Shown: in pieces, positions 43,271 through 51,404 of the stretch
Position numbering within the stretch: the first letter of the stretch is position 1
Layout: every line of letters starts with the position of its first letter
NCBI GenBank assembly: GCA_937892115.1
Contig: CALAUI010000019.1
Span: 1-64,000 of the forward strand
Direction of reading: 5' to 3'
Source: an uncultured Clostridia bacterium
Lineage (GTDB): Bacteria; Bacillota; Clostridia; Oscillospirales; Acutalibacteraceae
DNA length: 64,000 nucleotides
The notes under the pieces: generated by a model
Told to the model about the DNA's origin: nothing
Seen by the model: only the letters and a program-made list of their open reading frames with translations
Database searches by the model: none
Translations under genes and position numbers: made by a program

Positions 43271-44219
43271 CCGCGGTCACCTCCTCCCCCTTTTTTCCTT
43301 TCATAACAAGGGAAATGAATCTGTCGGTAACGATATTGAGAAGAGGACTAAATGCATTTGAGAGAAGCACCGCAAAGCAGACGGGCTCTTCAAAAGCACC
43401 CATATATCGCATAGTCATGGTGATGATTCCGCAGAAAACACCGCAGACAATTTTATTCGGGGTATGAGTGGGAAGAGTTGCGTAATCCGTAACAAGAAAT
43501 ACGGATGCAAACATCAGCGAGCCGGCGGATAATTCAAGCAAGGGGCTTGCGGCACTGTAACCGTTTGACCTCGGGAAAATCAGAGCAAACACAATGCAGG
43601 ATGCAATGAAGCCCAGAGTTGAAAGCAGGGCTGAACGCCTGCGGATAAAGAGAAATACAATACAGCCGATGAAAACGAGAATACATCCCGAGCCCATGGG
43701 TCCGTATATATTTCCCGTGAGAATATCAAGAACGTTGAGCCCCGTAATTCTCAGGGCACTTCCGTTTGATAAAAGAGAGCCGAGAGAAACGGTGGTCATA
43801 TATTCGCGGCCTACGGTGTAATCAAAAACCATATCCTTAAAGCTGATTGCCGCAAAGGCAAAGCCCGCCGCCGCAGGCACGAAAGGAGTCCTCATACCGC
43901 CGCCGAAAGGTATTTTAAGCACAAGAACGGCAAAGCTGCAAGCCATGGCGGGAACATAGAGTTTAATACCCGCAGGCATCATCATGGCAATCATCAATCC
44001 CGTACAGATACCGCTTAAATCGGCAAGGTAATACTGCTTATAGATGACGACACTGCCGATAAAATCGCAGACAAAGGAGGTCACAAGGCATACCGCAATA
44101 ACGGATAAAGCCGCGGTCGAGTAATACCACACGGACAGGATAACAGGGAATATGAGCATAAGCAGATAATCACCGAATATCTGCCCGGACGTATATCGTG
44201 CTTCCTTATCTCCTGCCAA
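43254..44219 (-). CDS. rnfD: RnfD-like membrane subunit
   Basis: A 321-residue protein with about nine helices, related to RnfD/NqrB, the flavin-carrying subunit of ion-pumping Rnf complexes. LSGICTGLMIAMMMPAG and FGGGMRTPFVPAAAGFAF are the family landmarks. The threonine motif for covalent FMN (S/T-x-A-T-P-L) is not clear; the corresponding stretch reads TTVSLGSLLS. I prefer the TTG start at 44219, eight bases after GGAGG; the GTG at 44228 lies within that site. No rnfC, rnfG or rnfB gene is next to it. Confidence 0.82.
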   Translation of the reverse strand: MAGDKEARYTSGQIFGDYLLMLIFPVILSVWYYSTAALSVIAVCLVTSFVCDFIGSVVIYKQYYLADLSGICTGLMIAMMMPAGIKLYVPAMACSFAVLVLKIPFGGGMRTPFVPAAAGFAFAAISFKDMVFDYTVGREYMTTVSLGSLLSNGSALRITGLNVLDILTGNIYGPMGSGCILVFIGCIVFLFIRRRSALLSTLGFIASCIVFALIFPRSNGYSAASPLLELSAGSLMFASVFLVTDYATLPTHTPNKIVCGVFCGIITMTMRYMGAFEEPVCFAVLLSNAFSPLLNIVTDRFISLVMKGKKGEEVTADEQRA

Positions 44220-44242
44220 GGTATTCACCTCCGTTTATAAAA

Positions 44243-44899
44243 TCAGACCTTTGCTCTTTCGCGAAGCTTTTTAATCATTTCAGCCGCATCTTCGGCTTTG
44301 AAAACGGCGCTTCCCGCAACGAATACGTTTGCGCCTGCTCTTGCGGCGACCTCTGCGGTTTCTTCGTTGATACCGCCGTCAACCTGAATATCAACCTCTC
44401 CGCCCATCATATTTATCTGATCGCGGATCTTATTGACCTTTGTCATTGTTTCATACATGAATGACTGACCGCCGAAGCCGGGCTCAACCGTCATGACCAG
44501 CACCATATCGGCACTCAGAAGATAGGGATAAACCGCTTCGGGAGGAGTACCCGGTTTTATACTTATACCCGCTTTACAGCCGAGCGCGTGAATTTTATCA
44601 ATAGTCTCGTCCGCAGGCGAATCGCTTTCAAGGTGAAACGTGATTATATCGGCACCTGCTTTTGCAAAATCCTCAACATATTTCAAAGGATCGGAAATCA
44701 TTAGATGAACGTCAAAAACAAGGTCGGTCTTATTACGGATTGAAGCGATTACGGGAGCTCCGAAGCTTATATTGGGGACGAAATGACCGTCCATAACATC
44801 AAGATGCAGATAATCCGCACCGCTTTTTTCCATACGGATGGCTTCCTCACCCAGCTTTGAAAAATCACTTGCAAGTACAGAGGGTGAAATTTTAATCAT
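44243..44899 (-). CDS. rpe: Ribulose-phosphate 3-epimerase
   Basis: A 218-residue TIM-barrel enzyme of the pentose phosphate pathway. IKISPSVLASDFSKLGEE, HLDVMDGHFVPNISFG, DVHLMISDP, MTVEPGFGGQSF and IQVDGGINEETA are all present with the metal ligands His and Asp. GGAGTG precedes the ATG at 44899; the longer frame upstream crosses the promoter. It is the first gene of the long minus-strand operon. A split transketolase elsewhere in the window belongs to the same pathway. Confidence 0.96.
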   Translation of the reverse strand: MIKISPSVLASDFSKLGEEAIRMEKSGADYLHLDVMDGHFVPNISFGAPVIASIRNKTDLVFDVHLMISDPLKYVEDFAKAGADIITFHLESDSPADETIDKIHALGCKAGISIKPGTPPEAVYPYLLSADMVLVMTVEPGFGGQSFMYETMTKVNKIRDQINMMGGEVDIQVDGGINEETAEVAARAGANVFVAGSAVFKAEDAAEMIKKLRERAKV

Positions 44900-44942
44900 A
44901 CTATCACTCCAAATCAAATAATTCGCCATGTTATTACAAGTA

Positions 44943-44971
44943 ATTATATCACAGTGAAAAATACAGGTCAA
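44943..44971 (-). promoter_or_regulatory. Promoter of rpe and the downstream operon
   Basis: On the minus strand TTGACC and TATAAT are 17 bases apart with the extended form TGTGATATAAT. It is the best promoter seen before this long string of genes. Confidence 0.82.
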
Positions 44972-45018
44972 TATTTTATAAAATAAGTTTACATATGGAA
45001 AGAGGAAAGAAAATGTGA

Positions 45019-45024
45019 TATAAT
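45019..45024 (+). promoter_or_regulatory. Extended -10 of the glycosidase-like gene
   Basis: TGTGATATAAT lies 24 bases before the start codon, but the -35 (TGGAAA) is poor. It diverges from the rpe promoter. Confidence 0.6.
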
Positions 45025-45047
45025 CCAAGCGTAAGGACGGTGTTTGC

Positions 45048-46940
45048 ATGAAAAGAATCCCGGTTTTTTCCCTTGCGGGAAAGATATATTTTGACACCAT
45101 AAATAAGCTGAGAGTATGGGGAAGTCCTCTAAAATCCGGTTACGCTTACAGGAAATATCCGGAGCTGACGGGAGTATTCGGCTGTGAGGGTGACAAGGAT
45201 GCGCCCATCGCTTTCATTGACGGAAGCTACCTGCTCAGAGACGGAAAAAGCAGAATGATTACTTTCGGTGTTCCCTGCCCCGACGGCAAAATCAATTGGT
45301 ACAATAAGGAAGGATTTCTTCCCTGTCTCGTAAGTGAATACAGCAATAATTCAGTCAATTACGTTATCGAGAATTTTGCAGATAAAATAAGTCTGAACGG
45401 CAATGATTTTGAAATTGCATATTCCCGTCTTTCCGTTGAAAACAAAGGGAACGAAGCAATCACTTTTCCCAAAGTAAGCAAGCATCTGATACCCTTGACG
45501 AAGGTGCCCGAAAAGGTAAAAAGCGGCGAAAAAGCGATAGTTGATTATGCGGCTGCCGCAGACAGATTCGGCGGTGATTATCCCTTCCCGACAAACTGCG
45601 AAATCAAATCATCCGGCGGATTTGACATTCATTATGACAGTATGAAAAAATACTGGCTTGACCGCCTTGAGCCGCTTGCGGAAATTACGGAATTGCCCGA
45701 TAAACGCCTCATTGACGCCTATAAGGCAGGTTACATATATACCATGATATGCAAGGACGAAAACGAGCTTCACGTAGGAGAAAACGGCTATGACAGAGTT
45801 TTTGACCACGACGTAATCGGCATACTCAACACATTGATTCTCCTCGGCGATTTCAAGGATACAGAAGAATATTCAGAATACATACTGAAGAACGTTCAAT
45901 ATCCCGATGCGAGATGGAAATACAGCTGGTTTTTCGCTTCGTATCTGCAGAAAACGGGTAACGTTGATTTTGTAAACAGTAAGTTTGAAGATATCAGCCG
46001 AAATGCTCACAGCATTGCCGAATCGCGCATAGACGGCGGCAAAGGAATAATGAAAAAGACCATGGCGATAGATTCACCCGGTCACTGGACAACAGACAAT
46101 TTTTCGGCTCTGACCGGGCTTATCTGCTACGCGTATATCTGCAGGAAAACCGGCAGGCAGGATGAAGCCGAATGGGCAGAAAAAGAGTATGACGATTTAC
46201 TCTGCCAATGCGACAAAAAAATCCGTGAAACTGTTGATAAATATGGGCTTGACTATCTGCCCATGAGTATGGAAATACCCAATAGCGAAACTTCCAGAAG
46301 TGACCCGAGAGATGCCAACAGACTGTCAATGTTTCTCTTCGGAAGGTGGTGCTGGGACGCTTATCTTTTCGGTGGGAAGCAATACGGTCCGATGGTTGAG
46401 CTGATTGATGCAACATATGAACACAGTGCTGAAATCAGAGAAAAGGAATGCGCGAGCTTTTACAATTTCGGAGGATATCCGCACGGATATTTCTGCTCCG
46501 CATACAATGCGGGATACGGCTCTGCCGCCCTACGCGGAGACAAATACAGAGACACCGGTATCAAGGCATATCAGTATATGATTGACAATGCGCAAAGCGG
46601 TCCTTTCAGCTGGTGGGAAGGAATAAAATATCCTGACAGCAAGTCAATATGGAGCATTTCCCATGCTTCGGGAGGCGGCGGCTCCTGCCCTCACATGTGG
46701 GGACAGTCAACCGCAACGAAGGTGCTTTTTGACTCAATTATATGTGAAAAAGCTGACGGAACTCTTATAATCGGCAGAGGCATTCCGAAAGAATGGCTGA
46801 AAGAGGGATGCAGAATTCAGGTCAGGAAATATCCCGTTTCAGGTGGCAAGAGAGTAAATCTGCTCATTGAAGTTATTGAGGGTAAGCCGAAAATCACCGT
46901 TGAAAACTTTGACGAAAGCAAAATTCAATCGGAATTATAA
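45048..46940 (+). CDS. Cytoplasmic (alpha/alpha)6-type glycosidase-like protein, specificity unknown
   Basis: A 630-residue protein without a signal peptide. An N-terminal beta-rich part (about 1-210) is followed by a helical region with repeated aromatic motifs, typical of six-hairpin glycosidases. The stretch YDRVFDHDVIGIL (Asp253/Asp255) and later TTDNFSALTG, DPRDANRLSMFLFGRWCWD and FSWWEGIKYPD resemble the substrate cleft of GH families 78/95/127-type enzymes, but I cannot assign one. The C-terminus is a small beta domain. It is a single gene between two promoters. Confidence 0.6.
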   Translation: MKRIPVFSLAGKIYFDTINKLRVWGSPLKSGYAYRKYPELTGVFGCEGDKDAPIAFIDGSYLLRDGKSRMITFGVPCPDGKINWYNKEGFLPCLVSEYSNNSVNYVIENFADKISLNGNDFEIAYSRLSVENKGNEAITFPKVSKHLIPLTKVPEKVKSGEKAIVDYAAAADRFGGDYPFPTNCEIKSSGGFDIHYDSMKKYWLDRLEPLAEITELPDKRLIDAYKAGYIYTMICKDENELHVGENGYDRVFDHDVIGILNTLILLGDFKDTEEYSEYILKNVQYPDARWKYSWFFASYLQKTGNVDFVNSKFEDISRNAHSIAESRIDGGKGIMKKTMAIDSPGHWTTDNFSALTGLICYAYICRKTGRQDEAEWAEKEYDDLLCQCDKKIRETVDKYGLDYLPMSMEIPNSETSRSDPRDANRLSMFLFGRWCWDAYLFGGKQYGPMVELIDATYEHSAEIREKECASFYNFGGYPHGYFCSAYNAGYGSAALRGDKYRDTGIKAYQYMIDNAQSGPFSWWEGIKYPDSKSIWSISHASGGGGSCPHMWGQSTATKVLFDSIICEKADGTLIIGRGIPKEWLKEGCRIQVRKYPVSGGKRVNLLIEVIEGKPKITVENFDESKIQSEL

Positions 46941-46961
46941 TCATAGATATAATATTGTCTG

Positions 46962-46990
46962 TTTACGAAAAAAGAAAAATAGTGTATAAT
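46962..46990 (+). promoter_or_regulatory. Promoter of the secreted protein gene
   Basis: TTTACG and TATAAT are separated by 17 bases, 25 bases before the start codon; GGAGG lies between. Confidence 0.75.
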
Positions 46991-47015
46991 GCAGTAAAAA
47001 TCAAGGAGGACGATT

Positions 47016-48110
47016 ATGAAAAAATTAACATCACTTATCCTGGCAATGCTCTTTGCTGTCGGTTGTCTTTCAACAATCTGCTTTGCAGGAACAGTAGTCA
47101 CAGACGACACACTCACAATAAACGGAAAGAAAGAATATAATCTCGGATCCGGAGATGAATATCAGTACACATTTACAACCTCTCTTGGCAGCGTTAAGAA
47201 CTATATCTTTATAATGTCGGGAACTTCAGGTACACCCAAGGTAACAATCACCCCCAAAAGCACACTTCTCAATCCCAATCCCTCTTCAAAAATTCTCACA
47301 GGCAGCAAATCACTTGCCGTTATAGAGCTCGGCAATCTTCTGTCAAAGATGGAATACACGATTGTTGTTACTTCATACGAAGGCAAGGGAGCTCACTATG
47401 ACCTCTACATCATAGAAGAGAACAACAACTGCAAGCTCGATACGCAGCCTGCATCAATCAACACGGCAACCTACAACGAGGATAAGGATTTTGCTTACAA
47501 AAACGGTAAGCTTGAATTCTATCACGGAGAACCCGATTTCACAGGTGCCGTATATACATTCAGAGATACACTCGGACACGATATATATACTCTCAAAGAC
47601 AACGATGTAAAACAGCTTTATTCCGAGCCGATTTATGAATATCTGACACAGAGAATTTACTACACATCAAAGGTAGATGTATTAAGAGACACAATCTCCT
47701 ACAAAGCAAATCCCAACTATCTCAAATCCGCAAAATTCACAAACTATAACAATAAAACCTACCACTACGGCAAGGACGGAACAATCAAAGGAAATATATT
47801 TGATTACTATTATGTTCCCGATGTTGACCTTGAAGGTGCAAAGGTTGTTGTAACCTATAAATATACCATTGACGGCAAGGATCAGGATACACTTGATGTC
47901 AAAAAGGATGTCAACGGCTGGTATGTTGAAATAATGGGCGGCAAAACCTATATTACAAATGAATCACAGGCAGAAAACAAGACCTATACCTATGCCGCAC
48001 CCCTCTATGTAGGCAACTGTCTCGCTCCCACTAACATCCAGATTGAAAAAGCAGGATTCTTTGAATCAATCGGAATCTGGTTCGGTGTACTCTTCGGAAA
48101 ATATAAATAA
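47016..48110 (+). CDS. Secreted protein of unknown function
   Basis: A 364-residue exported protein. The signal peptide MKKLTSLILAMLFAVGCLST ends near ICFAG. The mature part is beta-rich, with many Tyr, Asn, Lys and Thr and few cysteines; the first 100 residues look like a bacterial pre-peptidase or Ig-like domain. No enzyme motif is seen. The end is GFFESIGIWFGVLFGKYK, a short hydrophobic aromatic tail like those of three other secreted proteins in this window. Own promoter and strong terminator. Confidence 0.75.
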   Translation: MKKLTSLILAMLFAVGCLSTICFAGTVVTDDTLTINGKKEYNLGSGDEYQYTFTTSLGSVKNYIFIMSGTSGTPKVTITPKSTLLNPNPSSKILTGSKSLAVIELGNLLSKMEYTIVVTSYEGKGAHYDLYIIEENNNCKLDTQPASINTATYNEDKDFAYKNGKLEFYHGEPDFTGAVYTFRDTLGHDIYTLKDNDVKQLYSEPIYEYLTQRIYYTSKVDVLRDTISYKANPNYLKSAKFTNYNNKTYHYGKDGTIKGNIFDYYYVPDVDLEGAKVVVTYKYTIDGKDQDTLDVKKDVNGWYVEIMGGKTYITNESQAENKTYTYAAPLYVGNCLAPTNIQIEKAGFFESIGIWFGVLFGKYK

Positions 48111-48131
48111 GAAATAAAATAATAAAAATAT

Positions 48132-48164
48132 CAGCGGACATCTTCATTTTGAAGATGTCCGCTG
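48132..48164. terminator. Terminator between the secreted protein and fumarase beta genes
   Basis: CAGCGGACATCTTC and GAAGATGTCCGCTG form a perfect 14-bp stem with a five-base loop, followed by TTTTAATTT on the plus strand. Convergent genes lie on both sides. Confidence 0.9.
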
Positions 48165-48177
48165 TTTTAATTTAATG

Positions 48178-48708
48178 TTAATCCTTGAATATTGTATTTC
48201 CGTCACAGTCAATTCCGACATAAACCGGAAAATCCTTTAATTCAAGAATCTTTATACTTTCGCATCCCAGCTCGGGAAATGCGATTTCCCTGCACGAGGT
48301 AATACTCTTTGCATAAAGGGCACCTGCTCCTCCGAGAGCACAGAAATAAACACATTTATTTCTGACAATTGCATCACGGACCGACTGATTTCTCTTGCCC
48401 TTGCCTATCATTGCGGCAAGTCCGAGGTCAAGCAGACGGGGTGAATAAGGGTCCATTCTGCCGGCGGTGGTTGGACCGCAGCTGCCGATGGGAAGCCCTT
48501 CGGGTGCTGGAGTGGGACCTGCAAAGTAAATGCAGGAATCCTTTAATTCAAGAGGAAGCTCTCTGTTTTCGTCCAGCAGGGCAAAAATCTTTTTATGAGC
48601 CGCATCGCGGGCGGTATAGCACCTGCCGCTGAGGGTCACTTTGTCCCCTGCGTGAAGAACGGGAATATATTGTCTTATTTCACTTAAATCGATTGAGTAT
48701 GATGCCAT
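48178..48708 (-). CDS. Fumarate hydratase class I, beta subunit (C-terminal domain) type
   Basis: A 176-residue protein matching the C-terminal part of class I fumarase or the beta subunit of tartrate dehydratase. AGDKVTLSGRCYTARDAAHKK, FAGPTPAPEGLPIGSCGPTTAGRMDPY and the CALGGAGALYAKSI stretch are typical. The alpha subunit, which holds the iron-sulfur cluster, is not visible anywhere in the window. I chose the ATG at 48708 since GGGTG lies seven bases before; the ATG at 48714 overlaps the preceding stop. Confidence 0.88.
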   Translation of the reverse strand: MASYSIDLSEIRQYIPVLHAGDKVTLSGRCYTARDAAHKKIFALLDENRELPLELKDSCIYFAGPTPAPEGLPIGSCGPTTAGRMDPYSPRLLDLGLAAMIGKGKRNQSVRDAIVRNKCVYFCALGGAGALYAKSITSCREIAFPELGCESIKILELKDFPVYVGIDCDGNTIFKD

Positions 48709-48710
48709 TA

Positions 48711-49562
48711 TCATTCACCCGGAGTTAATCCCGAAGATTGTTTTGAAAGCTCGGTAATCAGATTATCAACGCTGTTTCTGATTGAGCTGAGAGAATACTC
48801 AAGATTTACCTGCGCAGCTCTGAGCCGTTTGCTCGCATCGCTGATACCCGACGAAGCACTCGCTATGGAAGCGTTTGCTACAAGAATTGATCTGTCAGCC
48901 GTCTCTCTGGCTTCGCCTATAAGAGCATCGGAATAGCTGACGGCACTGCGGATGAGGGCATTTGATTTTTCCTCTGAAAGACGAAGATAATCGGATTCCA
49001 GAACGGCAAATCTTTCCTTCATCTGAGCAAGCTCCGATTCAAGAGCAAGAAGCTTTGCGTCATCGTATTCGGTTGATTTTTCCTCTGCGGGAGCAGACAC
49101 CGGTTCGGGGATAACGGGATTTGCCTTAAGAGATGCAATTTCTTCCTCAAGGGATGCCGCCTTTGCCTCTGCCGAAAGCACTCTCGCTTCAAGCTCGGCA
49201 TTCAGCGTAAGAGCATTATCCGCTTTCAGAGATTTCTCTCTGAGGAAGGAAAGCTCATGCTCGCTGCTCTCTGCCATTGCCTCATATTTATTTTTTGCGG
49301 CTGAAAGCTCCGAATTCAGCGCCGAAAGCTGATTGTCCCTTTCAGCAAGCTCATTGACCTGCGCACGAAGAAGGGCGTTTGCCTCTCTGAGAGCATCAAG
49401 CTCTGCCATTTCGCTGCCCTGCTCTGCACATTTAGCACTCTTTTCGCGAAGCTCCTCGGCAAGAGAAACGTTTTCGCTCTGAAGCTTTTCAACGTAGCCC
49501 AGAACGTCTTCTCTGTTAAATCCGCCGAATAACGATTTCTTCAGGATTCTGTCGTTGTTCAT
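48711..49562 (-). CDS. DivIVA-like coiled-coil protein
   Basis: A 283-residue, mostly helical, acidic protein. The N-terminal KSLFGGFNREDVLGYVEKLQ is the DivIVA-type membrane-curvature domain start. Long coiled coils follow (about 25-150 and 170-210), split by a proline-rich linker, then an Ala/Ser-rich helix. It probably works in cell division or polarity beside the true DivIVA of this cluster. It lies nine bases downstream of the transketolase gene. Confidence 0.75.
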   Translation of the reverse strand: MNNDRILKKSLFGGFNREDVLGYVEKLQSENVSLAEELREKSAKCAEQGSEMAELDALREANALLRAQVNELAERDNQLSALNSELSAAKNKYEAMAESSEHELSFLREKSLKADNALTLNAELEARVLSAEAKAASLEEEIASLKANPVIPEPVSAPAEEKSTEYDDAKLLALESELAQMKERFAVLESDYLRLSEEKSNALIRSAVSYSDALIGEARETADRSILVANASIASASSGISDASKRLRAAQVNLEYSLSSIRNSVDNLITELSKQSSGLTPGE

Positions 49563-49571
49563 GATAAAACC

Positions 49572-50522
49572 TTATTTCTTAAGTGAAATTGCCTTCTTTG
49601 CTTTTTCAACGATACCTGCAGCATCAAGTCCGTAAATGTGAAGAAGCTCAACTGCGGGACCTGATTTGCCGTAAACGTCATTGACACCGAGGCGTACAAC
49701 GGGAACTGCAACGCCGCTTTCGCAGATTGCTTCGCAGACTGCACCGCCGAGACCGCCGATGATGTTATGCTCCTCTGCCGTTACTACGCAGCCGGTCTTT
49801 GCGGCTGAAGCGCAGATTGTATCAGCATCAAGGGGCTTGATTGTATGAACGTTGATGATTTCGGCATCAATGCCTTCTGCAGCAAGAAGCTTCTCCGCTT
49901 CAATTGCTTCATTAACGAGAAGACCTGTAGCACAAATCGTAACGTCCTTGCCTTCCTTGAGAGTAACTGCCTTGCCCCACTCAAATTTATAGTCATCATC
50001 AAAAATCTGAGGAACTGCAAGACGGCCGAATCTCATATATACGGGTCCTTCATATTCAGCTGCCGCAAGAACTGCCGCTCTTGCTTCAACTGCATCTGCG
50101 GGATTGATAATCGTCATACCGGGGATAGTTCTCATAAGAGCGATATCCTCACAGCACTGATGGCTCGCACCGTCTTCACCTACGGAGATACCTGCATGGG
50201 TAGCGCCGATTTTAACGTTGAGGTGAGGATAACCGATGGAGTTTCTTACCTGCTCAAAAGCTCTGCCTGCGGCAAACATTGCGAAGGTGCTTGCAAACAC
50301 GGTATAACCGGTCGTGGCAAGACCTGCGGCAACGCCCATCATATTGCTCTCGGCAATACCGGAATCAATGAATTTATCGGGATATGCTTTTTTGAACATA
50401 CCTGTCTTTGTGGCAGCAGCAAGATCGGCATCAAGAACAACAACCTTGTCGTTTGTACCACCGAGCTCTACAAGAGCTTTACCGTATGCATCACGGGTCG
50501 CGGTTTTAATAACATCAGCCAT
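49572..50522 (-). CDS. Transketolase, C-terminal (pyrimidine-binding) subunit
   Basis: A 316-residue half-transketolase. VVLDADLAAATKTGMF, EQVRNSIGYPHLNVK and GISVGEDGASHQCCEDI are the conserved pyrimidine-domain motifs; the C-terminal third is the transketolase tail domain. It pairs with the upstream N-terminal subunit to bind thiamine diphosphate. The ATG at 50522 has AGGTGA upstream. Split transketolase is common in Clostridia; together with rpe it feeds pentose metabolism. Confidence 0.93.
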   Translation of the reverse strand: MADVIKTATRDAYGKALVELGGTNDKVVVLDADLAAATKTGMFKKAYPDKFIDSGIAESNMMGVAAGLATTGYTVFASTFAMFAAGRAFEQVRNSIGYPHLNVKIGATHAGISVGEDGASHQCCEDIALMRTIPGMTIINPADAVEARAAVLAAAEYEGPVYMRFGRLAVPQIFDDDYKFEWGKAVTLKEGKDVTICATGLLVNEAIEAEKLLAAEGIDAEIINVHTIKPLDADTICASAAKTGCVVTAEEHNIIGGLGGAVCEAICESGVAVPVVRLGVNDVYGKSGPAVELLHIYGLDAAGIVEKAKKAISLKK

Positions 50523-50542
50523 TTTGTTCACCTGTACCTTTC

Positions 50543-51385
50543 TTATGCTTCAAGCTCGCTGAGAGCTGCTTTAAGTTCTGTCATTGCCTGCTCTGCCTGC
50601 TCGGCATTGGGAGCCGAACCGTGCCAGCCGACCTGATTTTCCATATAGGAAACGCCCTTGCCCTTGACGCTCTTTGCGATGATTGCGGTGGGCTTACCCT
50701 TTGTTTCCTTTGCCTGATTGAATGCGGCATCAATTTCGTCAAAGCTGTGAGCATCTATTTCAATAACATTCCAGTTGAATGCCTTGAACTTTTCAACGAT
50801 GGGATAGGGAGAGTTGACCTCTGCACAGGTGCCGTCAATCTGAAGATTATTGTTATCAACAACGGCTACGAGATTGTCAAGACCCTTTGCCGAAGCGTAC
50901 ATAGCTGCTTCCCATACCTGACCTTCTTCAATTTCGCCGTCACCGAGAATGGTGTAAACTCTGAAATTCTTGTTTGCAAGCTTTGCGCCGAGAGCCATAC
51001 CGCAGGCGGCGGAGATACCCTGACCGAGTGAGCCGGTACACATATCAACGCCGGGAGTATATTTCATACTGGGGTGGCCCTGAAGATTTGAGTCGCTCTT
51101 TCTGAGAGTCTTGATCCATTCCTGAGGGAAGAAGCCCTTGAGAGCAAGAACAGCGTAAAGAGCGGGAGCAGCGTGGCCCTTAGAAAGAACAAAACGGTCT
51201 CTGTCTTCATTCTTGGGGTCTGCGGGATTTACGTTCATGTGATTGAAATAGAGGTAGGTTATGATGTCAACACATGAGAGAGATCCACCGGGATGACCGG
51301 ACTTTGCATTTGCAACGCCTTCAATGATACCCATTCTGGCTTTGCACGCATCAATTTTTAACTGCTTTCTTGTAACTGCATCCAT
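50543..51385 (-). CDS. Transketolase, N-terminal (TPP-binding) subunit
   Basis: A 280-residue subunit. SGHPGGSLSCVDIITYLYF opens the family domain, KGHAAPALYAVLA follows, and GDGEIEEGQVWEAAMYAS with VVDNNNLQ is the thiamine diphosphate and metal motif. The ATG at 51385 lies eight bases after GGAGG; a GTG at 51394 overlaps that site. The C-terminal subunit begins 20 bases after its stop. Confidence 0.94.
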   Translation of the reverse strand: MDAVTRKQLKIDACKARMGIIEGVANAKSGHPGGSLSCVDIITYLYFNHMNVNPADPKNEDRDRFVLSKGHAAPALYAVLALKGFFPQEWIKTLRKSDSNLQGHPSMKYTPGVDMCTGSLGQGISAACGMALGAKLANKNFRVYTILGDGEIEEGQVWEAAMYASAKGLDNLVAVVDNNNLQIDGTCAEVNSPYPIVEKFKAFNWNVIEIDAHSFDEIDAAFNQAKETKGKPTAIIAKSVKGKGVSYMENQVGWHGSAPNAEQAEQAMTELKAALSELEA

Positions 51386-51404
51386 TGCAGCCACCTCCTG
51401 AAAA

